Assembly: GCA_002337085.1 (NCBI GenBank) | Contig: DDFH01000006.1 | Location: forward strand, 773,098 to 837,097 | DNA: 64,000 nucleotides | Direction: 5' to 3' | Source: Hyphomonadaceae bacterium UBA1933 | GTDB lineage: Bacteria; Pseudomonadota; Alphaproteobacteria; Caulobacterales; Aquidulcibacteraceae | Shown here: in pieces, positions 17,361 to 25,333 of the stretch | Position numbering within the stretch: the first letter of the stretch is position 1 | Layout of the letters: each line of letters begins with the position of its first letter | Notes under the pieces: model-generated | Database searches by the model: none | What the model was told of the DNA's origin: nothing | Seen by the model: the letters and a program-made list of their open reading frames with translations, nothing else | Position numbers and translations under genes: made by a program

Positions 17361-19412
17361 ATGCAAAAATTTGCAATTAAAAACGGCAATCGTCGTAAAC
17401 TATTAATATCTGCGGCGCTTGCGTCATTTTTCCTGTTTGGCGCGCGTTTTGCCAATGCTGAAATTATCGGGGAAGTGAAATCGCCTGATAAGAGCGTTGA
17501 TGTTAAAATCGACCTTGATGGGGAGGGGCGGATTCGTTATATCGTTGATAAAGACGGCAAGGAAATGATTGCCCCGTCAACTATGGCATTTTTGATGACC
17601 GATACGGGTCGTCTTGAACGTGGCCTGAAACTTGATTCGACTGCAACTGATACCAAAAATGAAACTTGGGAATTGCCTTGGGGTGAAACCCGTTATGTAA
17701 AAGATAACCATAATGAATTGACCCTTAACTTCACAGAAGTTGAGGGTGCAAAGCGTAAGGTTTCTGTAATCTTCCGTGTTTTTGATGATGGTATGGGCTT
17801 TAGATATTATTTCCCAGAAAATCGCAAATATAAAATCGAAGATGAGCTTACTGAATTTAATATTGCACCGGAATCAAACGCACTTTGGATTCCGGCAGGC
17901 GAATTAAACCGTTATGAATATTTATATCAAAACACCCCGTTAAAAGAGGTTACACAGGCGCACACGCCAATGACCGTTTCCACCAAAGACGGTTATTACA
18001 TGTCATTTCACGAGGCGGCATTGGTTGATTATTCAGCAATGTGGATGCGCCGCTATTCAGGGCAAAATTTCCGCACCACTTTGTCACCATCACCTGATGG
18101 CATAAGGGTGAAAAGGGACGGCGCATTTTATACCCCGTGGCGCACAATTATTATTTCAAAAAACCTTGGCGGTTTGGTGGAATCCCATATCGAACTTAAT
18201 TTGAATGAGCCAAATAAATTAGGTGATGTCTCATGGGTTCACCCGCAAAAATATGTTGGCGTATGGTGGGAAATGCACCTTGATAAAACCACATGGAATA
18301 GTGGCCCACGACATGGTGCAAATACCGAAAATGTAAAACGCTATATCGATTTTGCTGCTAAATATGGGTTTAGGGGTGTGTTGGTAGAAGGTTGGAATGT
18401 TGGCTGGGATGGCAAATGGTTTGCCAATGGTCGGGATTTTGATTTCAAAAAACCATATCCTGATTTTGATATGGATTATTTGTCAAAATATGCCGCCAAG
18501 AAAGGCGTTCATATTATTGGCCACCATGAAACCGGTGCGAATATTTGTAATTATGAAAAACAATTGGATGCGGCACTAGATTATGCCAAAGCCAATAATA
18601 TTGAAGCTATTAAAACCGGTTATGTTGGCGATGCCGGCGAGGTTATTTCATGTGATAGTGGCGATGAAATCCGCATCTGGCATGATGGACAAAGAATGTC
18701 CGAGCATCACTTGAAAGTGGTTGAAGAGGCGGCTAAGCGTCATATTGCAATTAATCCGCACGAGCCAATTAAAGACACTGGTCTGCGCCGTACCTATCCA
18801 AATTGGGTGGCACGTGAAGGTGCGCGTGGCCAAGAATATAATGCGTGGGGCGTACCGCCAAATACCCCAAATCATGAGATTAATTTGGTCTTTACCCGGC
18901 TGTTATCGGGGCCAATGGATTACACACCTGGCATCTTTAAAATGGAAGGTAAGAATGGGCAAAAAATCCAAACCACACTTGCCAAGCAGCTTGCTTTTTA
19001 CGTTGTAATTTATTCACCAGTTCAAATGGCGGCCGATTTGCCAGAGAATTATGAGGCTAATTTAAAAGCCTTCCAATTCATCCGCGATCTAAAAGTTGAT
19101 TGGCAAGATACCAAATTTATGGATGGTAAAATTGGTGAATATGTTGCCATTGCCCGTAAAGACCGTGCATCAAATGATTGGTTTGTCGGTGCGATAAATA
19201 ACGAAACTCCGCGTGATGTTGCCTTGAAACTTGATTTCCTTGATGACGGCAAAAAATATGTTGCGGAAATTTATCGCGATGGGCCAAATGCCGATTGGCG
19301 CACTAATCCATATGATATGATTATCGAAAAGAAACCTGTTAAAAAAGGTGACGTGTTAAACTATCGCCTTGGGGTTTCGGGTGGTGCTGCAATCCGTATC
19401 AAGGCGCAATAG
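17361..19412 (+). CDS. glycoside hydrolase family 97, alpha-glucosidase type
   Basis: A 683-residue exported enzyme that would release glucose (or galactose) from the non-reducing ends of maltooligosaccharides in the periplasm, like SusB. Signal peptide about residues 1-33 (RKLLISAALASFFLFGARFANA). An N-terminal beta-sandwich (SPDKSVDVKIDLDGEGRIRY; FRVFDDGMGFRYYFPE) precedes a (beta/alpha)8 barrel (KYVGVWWEMHLDKTTW, GFRGVLVEGWNVGWDG, HHETGANICNYEKQ, INPHEPIKDTGLRRTYPNW) and a C-terminal beta domain, the GH97 order. Carboxylates in ARGQEYNAWG and PNTPNHE lie where the family keeps catalytic and calcium-site residues. A GGGTGG ribosome site precedes the ATG. It is divergent from the LacI gene. 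Confidence 0.92.
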   Translation: MQKFAIKNGNRRKLLISAALASFFLFGARFANAEIIGEVKSPDKSVDVKIDLDGEGRIRYIVDKDGKEMIAPSTMAFLMTDTGRLERGLKLDSTATDTKNETWELPWGETRYVKDNHNELTLNFTEVEGAKRKVSVIFRVFDDGMGFRYYFPENRKYKIEDELTEFNIAPESNALWIPAGELNRYEYLYQNTPLKEVTQAHTPMTVSTKDGYYMSFHEAALVDYSAMWMRRYSGQNFRTTLSPSPDGIRVKRDGAFYTPWRTIIISKNLGGLVESHIELNLNEPNKLGDVSWVHPQKYVGVWWEMHLDKTTWNSGPRHGANTENVKRYIDFAAKYGFRGVLVEGWNVGWDGKWFANGRDFDFKKPYPDFDMDYLSKYAAKKGVHIIGHHETGANICNYEKQLDAALDYAKANNIEAIKTGYVGDAGEVISCDSGDEIRIWHDGQRMSEHHLKVVEEAAKRHIAINPHEPIKDTGLRRTYPNWVAREGARGQEYNAWGVPPNTPNHEINLVFTRLLSGPMDYTPGIFKMEGKNGQKIQTTLAKQLAFYVVIYSPVQMAADLPENYEANLKAFQFIRDLKVDWQDTKFMDGKIGEYVAIARKDRASNDWFVGAINNETPRDVALKLDFLDDGKKYVAEIYRDGPNADWRTNPYDMIIEKKPVKKGDVLNYRLGVSGGAAIRIKAQ

Positions 19413-19419
19413 ATTTGAA

Positions 19420-19450
19420 ATATGCCCATAGAAATTATGGGCATATTTTA
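19420..19450 (+). terminator. intrinsic terminator after the GH97 gene
   Basis: ATATGCCCATA (19420-19430) pairs with TATGGGCATAT (19436-19446) around the loop GAAAT, followed by a T-rich tail. Confidence 0.8.
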
Positions 19451-19516
19451 TTATAGATAAAATCTATTAAAATCCATAAAAACATTGATTGGATAAATAA
19501 AATCCATAATGTTATA

Positions 19517-19545
19517 AAACCTCCAAGAAATTTGGAGGTTTTTTT
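19517..19545 (+). promoter_or_regulatory. hairpin containing the dps Shine-Dalgarno sequence
   Basis: AAACCTCCAA (19517-19526) pairs perfectly with TTGGAGGTTT (19532-19541) around a GAAAT loop. The 3' arm holds GGAGG, the only ribosome site for dps, and runs into seven Ts ending at 19545, just before the ATG. The element therefore looks like an intrinsic terminator whose stem also hides the Shine-Dalgarno sequence. A possible promoter (TTGGAT 19489, TATAAA 19513, 18-bp spacer) would start transcripts inside the hairpin and bypass it. Confidence 0.6.
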
Positions 19546-20028
19546 ATGGCTAAACAACAGAAAATTGATATTGGCATTTCAGAAGATCATCGCAAAACAA
19601 TTGCCGAAGGTCTTTCAAAATTACTTGCTGATTCATACACACTTTATTTGATGACACATAATTTCCATTGGAATGTAACCGGCCCAATGTTCAACACATT
19701 GCATAATATGTTTATGACGCAATATACCGAACAATGGACGGCACTTGATGAAATTGCCGAACGTATTCGCGCCCTAGGCTTTGCTGCACCCGGCACTTAT
19801 AAGGAATTTGTAAAATTAGCGAGTGTTAAAGAAGTTGAAGGGGTTCCAAAGGCGCTAAAGATGGTTAGCTTGTTGGTTGATGCTCAAGAAACAACGGCAA
19901 GAACCGCAAGAAGCCTTTATGAAATTGTTGAAAAGGCAAGCGATGAACCAACGGCAGACCTATTAACACAACGCCTTAATGTACATGAGAAGACCGCATG
20001 GATGTTAAGAAGTCTTTTGGAAGAATAA
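19546..20028 (+). CDS. dps: DNA starvation/stationary-phase protection protein Dps
   Basis: A 160-residue Dps, a ferritin-like protein that forms dodecamers, oxidises and stores iron and shields DNA. The motif HNFHWNVTGPMFNTLHNMFMT followed by QWTALDEIAERIRALG (about residues 38-80) supplies the inter-subunit ferroxidase ligands His, Asp and Glu; the four-helix fold continues to EKTAWMLRSLLEE. The N-terminal tail with lysines is short. It lies inside the glucan island but is flanked by its own leader hairpin and a strong terminator, so it is likely an independent unit. Confidence 0.96.
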   Translation: MAKQQKIDIGISEDHRKTIAEGLSKLLADSYTLYLMTHNFHWNVTGPMFNTLHNMFMTQYTEQWTALDEIAERIRALGFAAPGTYKEFVKLASVKEVEGVPKALKMVSLLVDAQETTARTARSLYEIVEKASDEPTADLLTQRLNVHEKTAWMLRSLLEE

Positions 20029-20032
20029 TTTT

Positions 20033-20065
20033 GGGGGTTGGCATTGCCAACCCCCTTAATTGTTT
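20033..20065. terminator. strong intrinsic terminator, probably two-way
   Basis: GGGGGTTGGC (20033-20042) pairs with GCCAACCCCC (20046-20055) around an ATT loop, with T-rich sequence after it on the plus strand. It lies between dps and the convergent GH13 gene. Confidence 0.85.
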
Positions 20066-20083
20066 TCCCTGATAGGCAATGGC

Positions 20084-21679
20084 CTAAACTTTCAATAATA
20101 ATATGCCCAAAGGCGGAAGTTTTTCAAGTGTTGCACCATTGACTTGTAATAAAATCTTCGAATTTTTTACAAATTGATAATTTACTGTCACAAAGCCTAA
20201 ATTAAAGGCACAAATGACGGTTTCACCATCATATTCACGCTCAAAAATTAGGAGATTTTCGTCAACTTTGGTGAATTTAATGTCGCCCCATAATAATTCT
20301 GGTGTTGATTGGCGCATTGCCATTATCTTGCGCGTGTAATTTAGCATCGAATCGGGATTCGCTTCTTGGTTTGCCACCGCTTTTGGAAAGTGGCGAGAAT
20401 CAATTGGTAGCCAGCTTTGACCGTTTGAAAAGCCGCCATTTCCCTGCCATACCATTGGTGAACGTGCGCCATCGCGCCCAAGTGTAAGGGGGTAGTTTTT
20501 AATCGCCTCAGGATCTTGGAGTTGTTCAAACGGAATATCAGCCTGTTCAAGCCCCAATTCTTCACCATAATAAAGAAAGATATTGCCCCGCATCGCCGCA
20601 AGCAATGCCATAAAGCACCGCGCCGCCGCCGCTTCATCGCGCCCTTTTGCCCACCTTGATACGCAACGTGGCGCATCATGGTTTGAAAACGCCCATGAAA
20701 CCCAAAAATCTTGTGAGCCTAATACCGCATCTTGCACCAATTTTGGCGTAATTTCATCGGCATATAAAAATACAAAGCCATAAGCGGTATTAAGCCTTGT
20801 ATTACCTTTGGTAAATTCACGCATTTCAACTGCCGCTTCGGCGCCACCAACCTCGGCAACGGTGAAGCGATTGGGGTATGAATTGATAACACCCGCTAGT
20901 TTTTCAATAAATGCCGGAATATCGGGGTGCGACATTGAATATTTTTGATATTGATAGTCAAATGGACGGGTTTTAATGCCATCAGTTTTTGGCGGGTTAT
21001 CTCTAAATTCAGGATCGTGCATCAAGAAATTAAGCGCATCCAACCTAAAGCCATCGACCCCAAGCTCAAGCCAGAAGCGCGCAACTTTCAAAATTTCTTC
21101 CTGAACCTTGGGATTGTGAACATTTAAATCCGGTTGCTCTGGCAAGAAATTATGGAAATAATATTGTTTGCGGCGTGCATCCCATGTCCAGCTTGGGCCA
21201 TAAAAAACCGATTGCCAGTTATTTGGCGGTGTGCCGTCTGGCTGGGCGTCCGCCCATACATAATAATCAGATTTGTCATTATCTTTTGAGATGCGGGATT
21301 CTTGAAACCACTCATGGGCATCGGATGTATGGGAATAAACCTGATCAATAATTACTTTTAGATTTAAAGAATGCGCTTTTGCCAATAATTCTTTAAAATC
21401 CGTCAAATTTCCAAACATGGGGTCAATGCCACAGAAATCCGCAACATCATAACCAAAATCTTTCATAGGCGAGGTGAAGAATGGTGAAATCCAAATGCCA
21501 TCAACCCCCAATGAGGCGATATATTCAAGCTTTTCAGTAATGCCTTTTAAATCACCAATGCCATCACCATTCGTGTCCATGAAAGAACGAGGATAAATTT
21601 GGTAAATGCAAGCGCCTTTCCACCAAGGAAATTCGGTTTCAGATTTACTAAAGTGTTGTTGTGTCATTATTTTATTCAT
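20084..21679 (-). CDS. GH13 alpha-glucosidase / oligo-glucosidase (cytoplasmic)
   Basis: A 531-residue GH13 enzyme without signal peptide, expected to split maltose and short alpha-glucans to glucose in the cytoplasm. Family regions in order: WWKGACIYQIYPRSF with TNGDGIGDLKGI, region I DQVYSHTSDAHEWF, region II GFRLDALNF (Asp nucleophile), region III VAEVGG (acid/base Glu), region IV WAFSNHDAPR (transition-state Asp). The overall look is the GH13_23-type alpha-glucosidase. Its ATG overlaps the stop of the upstream exported amylase (ATGA), so the two are translated together. A second ATG at 21667 is possible but has no ribosome site. Confidence 0.93.
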   Translation of the reverse strand: MNKIMTQQHFSKSETEFPWWKGACIYQIYPRSFMDTNGDGIGDLKGITEKLEYIASLGVDGIWISPFFTSPMKDFGYDVADFCGIDPMFGNLTDFKELLAKAHSLNLKVIIDQVYSHTSDAHEWFQESRISKDNDKSDYYVWADAQPDGTPPNNWQSVFYGPSWTWDARRKQYYFHNFLPEQPDLNVHNPKVQEEILKVARFWLELGVDGFRLDALNFLMHDPEFRDNPPKTDGIKTRPFDYQYQKYSMSHPDIPAFIEKLAGVINSYPNRFTVAEVGGAEAAVEMREFTKGNTRLNTAYGFVFLYADEITPKLVQDAVLGSQDFWVSWAFSNHDAPRCVSRWAKGRDEAAAARCFMALLAAMRGNIFLYYGEELGLEQADIPFEQLQDPEAIKNYPLTLGRDGARSPMVWQGNGGFSNGQSWLPIDSRHFPKAVANQEANPDSMLNYTRKIMAMRQSTPELLWGDIKFTKVDENLLIFEREYDGETVICAFNLGFVTVNYQFVKNSKILLQVNGATLEKLPPLGILLLKV

Positions 21680-23406
21680 TTTACAGCTCTGTAAATCGCA
21701 TAGCCAAAAGGTTCAAGATTAATTTGTAATATCGCATTTGTATCCGACGTGTTTACGCCGTTATTTATTAAATCATTCCACTTTTTGCTTTTGAAATTGG
21801 TTCTGATTTTTTCATTTATTGGCTTGTCAGAGGTGTTGAATGCAATGACAATCTCATTTCCTAAATCATCCACACGCGAAACCGACAATATGCCAGGGCC
21901 ATTTTGTGTTTTACGGATAATTTGCTTCCCGCGCTTTAACGCCATATTGGATTGACGAATTTGCGCCAACATTTTTAACTGTTGATACAATGGATGCGAT
22001 GGGTTGAAATTATTGTCAGCCGTTGTGGCAGTTGTTCCCAACAAAACATTGTCATTATAAGATGACACCTTTGACGGGAACATATCTTCACGTGCTGCTT
22101 GATCATTACCATGACCAGTAAAACCTTGCTCATCACCGGAATAAATTGTTGGGCTGCCGCGAAGTGTCATAAGCATGGCATTGGCAAGCTTTACCCGTGC
22201 CAAAAGTTCTTCATTGCTTGCATTTGGTAATGCTTTACGAAGCATCATGCCCAAGCGACCCATGTCATGGTTTGAGATAAAGGTTTGGTTAGTTAATGCA
22301 GTTTTATAGCCGTCTTGGTATAAAACATCGCTATCGAAAAGAAGGGTGAAGTTATCGGTGGGTTCGTTTTTACCAATTACGCCAAAAACTGTTCCTTGGA
22401 AGGAGAAATCTAACACCGCAGGTAATTTATCGCGCTTTGTATAAAGGGCGAGTGTGCCAACAGATGGGTTATCAAATGCAACCTCACCAAAAATATGGAA
22501 GTTTTTTATACCATTTTTTGCGGCGCGCGCTTGTATAGCAGGTATAAATTTTTGCCAGAAAATACTATCAACATGCTTGAATGTATCAATTCTAAAGCCA
22601 TCGATTTTGTATTTATCAATCCATGTGCCGTAAATATCTATAAAACCAGAAATCACGCGTGGGTTAGAGGTATCAAAATCATCAAGCCCAGAAAAATCAC
22701 CCTTTATTGTGCTTTCGCCCCACCAATCGCTATTTCCGCGATTATTGTAATATTGGGGATCATTTGTCCATGCCGGGGTTTTGGCATTTTCTTCACCCTT
22801 TGGAATAAAGGGGGTGTAAGCCTTTTGTGGATAATCATTGGTGTTGCGATATGGGCAAGGTTTATCAATACATTCTTTATATTGAATCACATCCGCCGAG
22901 TGGTTGGCCACAATATCCATATAGACCTTAAGTCCCATATTATGGGCCTTATCTATTAGTTGTTTATATTCTTGTTCGGTGCCATAATGTGGGTCAATCG
23001 TGGTGAAATCAGTAATCCAATAACCATGATAGCCTGCGCTTTCGTCCCCCTTTGGCCCCTGAACTGGTTTGTTTTTGAAAATTGGTGCGACCCAAATTGC
23101 GGTTGCCCCAAGCCCCTTGATATAATCAAGACGATTCATGAGCCCTTTTACGTCGCCGCCATGATAAAACCCCTTAGAGGTAGGGTCAAATCCAGTTACT
23201 AGCCTGTCGCCAATAAGACCACCCCTGTCATTGGATGTGTCACCGTTTTCAAAACGATCCGGTAAAAGGAAATAAGTGATTTCATCTTCGGGTAGGCGAT
23301 TTACAAACTTATCGCCCGCCATTGCAAAAGATGGTGCAGTGCCCGCATAAAAAAGGGCAATTAAAGGAATTATACTTGTGGCAAAACTCGCTTTTTTAAT
23401 GAACAT
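21676..23406 (-). CDS. exported GH13 alpha-amylase
   Basis: A 576-residue exported alpha-amylase-family enzyme. Starting at the ATG at 23406 the N-terminus is a clean signal peptide (MFIKKASFATSIIPLIALFY...FAMA); a further five codons from 23421 are possible. Barrel motifs: YFLLPDRFENGD, region I MDIVANHSAD, region II GFRIDTFKHV (nucleophile Asp), region III HIFGEVAFDN (Glu), region IV FISNHDMGR (Asp). CIDKPC suggests a disulfide in the loop domain. It is the first gene of a two-gene operon with the cytoplasmic glucosidase; the 328-bp leader contains two operator-like palindromes and a long hairpin. Confidence 0.92.
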   Translation of the reverse strand: MFIKKASFATSIIPLIALFYAGTAPSFAMAGDKFVNRLPEDEITYFLLPDRFENGDTSNDRGGLIGDRLVTGFDPTSKGFYHGGDVKGLMNRLDYIKGLGATAIWVAPIFKNKPVQGPKGDESAGYHGYWITDFTTIDPHYGTEQEYKQLIDKAHNMGLKVYMDIVANHSADVIQYKECIDKPCPYRNTNDYPQKAYTPFIPKGEENAKTPAWTNDPQYYNNRGNSDWWGESTIKGDFSGLDDFDTSNPRVISGFIDIYGTWIDKYKIDGFRIDTFKHVDSIFWQKFIPAIQARAAKNGIKNFHIFGEVAFDNPSVGTLALYTKRDKLPAVLDFSFQGTVFGVIGKNEPTDNFTLLFDSDVLYQDGYKTALTNQTFISNHDMGRLGMMLRKALPNASNEELLARVKLANAMLMTLRGSPTIYSGDEQGFTGHGNDQAAREDMFPSKVSSYNDNVLLGTTATTADNNFNPSHPLYQQLKMLAQIRQSNMALKRGKQIIRKTQNGPGILSVSRVDDLGNEIVIAFNTSDKPINEKIRTNFKSKKWNDLINNGVNTSDTNAILQINLEPFGYAIYRAVK

Positions 23407-23438
23407 TTCGTCACTACCCATTGTAAAAAGTTAAAGTA

Positions 23439-23477
23439 TGCGTCCCCTGCTGTACTGGGGAGATGGCAGGGGACGCA
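23439..23477 (-). repeat. 12-bp-stem hairpin in the amylase 5' leader
   Basis: TGCGTCCCCTGC (23439-23450) pairs perfectly with GCAGGGGACGCA (23466-23477) around a 15-base loop. It lies about 30 bases before the amylase start. A T-rich stretch follows on the minus strand but no uninterrupted T-run, so it is more likely a leader structure than a plain terminator. Confidence 0.6.
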
Positions 23478-23711
23478 AGATTGTAAAGAAGTGAAATCGG
23501 ATGATTTATGGCATGCGCCAAATAAATTCGCGGCGTATCCGGCGCCAAACGAAATCCCCCTTCTTTTATTTTTTAATATTTTATACGTGGATTATTCTGC
23601 CTTATGTTTTTGCAAAAGTCCACAAAAAAAATACTTATTGATTGCAAAAAGTTTTTAATAACCCTATTTTTTTCCTTTAAATAAAGGCATTTATAAGATT
23701 TAATGATTTTG

Positions 23712-23733
23712 GCAAATTTTTGCAAAGTTTTGC
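23712..23733. promoter_or_regulatory. candidate LacI operators, copies 2 and 3 (overlapping)
   Basis: GCAAATTTTTGC (23712-23723) and GCAAAGTTTTGC (23722-23733) share two bases. Both fit GCAAA-N2-TTTGC. They lie upstream of the amylase operon, directly after the halogenase stop codon. Confidence 0.6.
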
Positions 23734-23734
23734 A

Positions 23735-25246
23735 TTAATTTGATATTGCCCGTTTTAAAAAATCGTCATGCAATGGCAATGGCGCCACAGCGTTGTTGAT
23801 GGTTTGGCGTATGCTTCCTAGATAGCCTTGCAGATTATTTACATCGATAGAATTGGCATAAGCATGTGGATTTTGTGGAATCACGCCTTGGCCAACCAAA
23901 ACTTGAAGCCAGCTAGGATATTTAAACAAATCATACATATTGGGCGAAAGGATTCCCGTGTTGCGGAATAAATCCATTTTATGCCTTAAGGTTTCTGGGA
24001 TTGGCATTTTTTGTCTGTCATCCCAAAATTTGCTTTTAAGGCGATTTTCACCGCTGCTTTGTGCGACATAGTGAAGGACAATGAAATCGCGAACCATATC
24101 AAATTCGGTTGCACCTTGTTCATTAAATTCATCCACCAGATTTTTATCAATTCCTTTAACTGGCATCAATGCGATAAGGCGGGCAATTGCACCTTGGATA
24201 AAGTGAATTGCGGTTGATTCCAATGGTTCTAGAAAGCCATTTGATAAACCAATTGCTACGCAATTTTTATGGAAACTATATTCACGGCGACCGGCGCCAA
24301 ATTTTACAATATTGGGATCGGCAAGTGCGGGGCCATCAAGATTGCGAAGCAAAACTGAGCAAGCCTCATCATCTGAAATATAGTCTGCACAATAAACATA
24401 GCCATTGCCAATGCGGTGTTGCAGTGGGATGCGCCAAGACCAACCGGCATCCTGTGCGGTTGCGCGCGTATATGGTGTTATTGGTGAAACCCCTTGGCAC
24501 GGAGCATAGCACGCGCGATTAACCGGTAAAATATCGGTATAATCAAGGAACTTTACCCCTAATGCTTTGCCCATGAGTAATGAACGAAAGCCGGAGCAAT
24601 CGACAAATAAATCGCCATCAACCTCTGTGCCATTCTCCATTACAACATTAGCAATATATCCGGTTTCGGCATCTAATTTTGTATCGACAATTTTACCTTC
24701 GATACGTTTTACACTTTTTGCTTCGGCATATTTGCGGAGATATTTTGCGTAAAGAGATGCATCAAAGTGATATGCCCATGGCATTCCATCAAGCGGCGCG
24801 CAATTAACTTTTTCAGGGCGCTCAAACTTATTATGTTTTGCCGCCTGATAGTTTAATGAATATTTCCATAAATCGTCTTTTGGGTCATTAAGGTATGATT
24901 TTAGCCAATAATTATGAAATTGCACCATGCCAGTATCTTTGCCAATTGTGCCAAAGGCGTGCATATATCGGTGACCAACCTCATACCAATTTACAAATTC
25001 AATCCCTAATTTTATGCTTCCTTTGGTTTCACGAAGGAATTCATTTTCATCTAAACCCAATAGTTGATGGAATAAATGAATAGATGGAATTGTGGCTTCA
25101 CCAACGCCAATAATTCCTATTTCTTCTGACTCAATTAGTGTAATTTTGTGGGTTGTCCCAAACATTCTTGATAGCGCCGCCGCCGTCATCCAGCCAGCAG
25201 AACCACCGCCCACAATTGTAATATTATTCACCTCACCATTAATCAT
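23735..25246 (-). CDS. tryptophan-halogenase-like flavoprotein
   Basis: A 503-residue protein of the flavin-dependent tryptophan halogenase family. Visible: FAD site VGGGSAGWMTA (residues 12-22), ETKGSIKLGI with Lys79 at the same number as the catalytic lysine of PrnA/RebH, and the halogenase-specific Trp-x-Trp-x-Ile-Pro motif in AGWSWRIPLQHRIG. GGGGGAAATT before the ATG at 25246 fixes the start. It follows a TonB receptor on the same strand, separated by a terminator-like hairpin. Family members are common in carbohydrate receptor loci of Caulobacterales and Xanthomonadales, where their substrate is not established; actual halogenation here is unproven, and it needs a flavin reductase not found in the window. 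Confidence 0.88.
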   Translation of the reverse strand: MINGEVNNITIVGGGSAGWMTAAALSRMFGTTHKITLIESEEIGIIGVGEATIPSIHLFHQLLGLDENEFLRETKGSIKLGIEFVNWYEVGHRYMHAFGTIGKDTGMVQFHNYWLKSYLNDPKDDLWKYSLNYQAAKHNKFERPEKVNCAPLDGMPWAYHFDASLYAKYLRKYAEAKSVKRIEGKIVDTKLDAETGYIANVVMENGTEVDGDLFVDCSGFRSLLMGKALGVKFLDYTDILPVNRACYAPCQGVSPITPYTRATAQDAGWSWRIPLQHRIGNGYVYCADYISDDEACSVLLRNLDGPALADPNIVKFGAGRREYSFHKNCVAIGLSNGFLEPLESTAIHFIQGAIARLIALMPVKGIDKNLVDEFNEQGATEFDMVRDFIVLHYVAQSSGENRLKSKFWDDRQKMPIPETLRHKMDLFRNTGILSPNMYDLFKYPSWLQVLVGQGVIPQNPHAYANSIDVNNLQGYLGSIRQTINNAVAPLPLHDDFLKRAISN

Positions 25247-25275
25247 AATTTCCCCCAAGAAAATGGTTATAAATT

Positions 25276-25309
25276 AAAAAGCACCTGCCACAGTTTTAAT
25301 GGCAGGTGC
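25276..25309 (-). terminator. hairpin terminator/attenuator between receptor and halogenase genes
   Basis: On the minus strand GCACCTGCCA pairs with TGGCAGGTGC (25281-25290 with 25300-25309) around a 9-base loop and is followed by five Ts. It lies downstream of the TonB receptor and about 30 bases upstream of the halogenase start. Confidence 0.75.
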
Positions 25310-25333
25310 ATTTATTTTTAATATTGGCAAAAA

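Larger units (their letters stand above)
23407..23734. promoter_or_regulatory. 328-bp control region of the amylase-glucosidase operon
   Basis: No gene was seen. Reading toward the amylase (minus strand) it holds two overlapping GCAAA-N2-TTTGC palindromes at 23712-23733, AT-rich sequence with further TTTTTGCAAAA-like fragments (about 23606-23620 and 23641-23656), and a 12-bp-stem hairpin at 23439-23477 next to the start codon. Confidence 0.55.
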
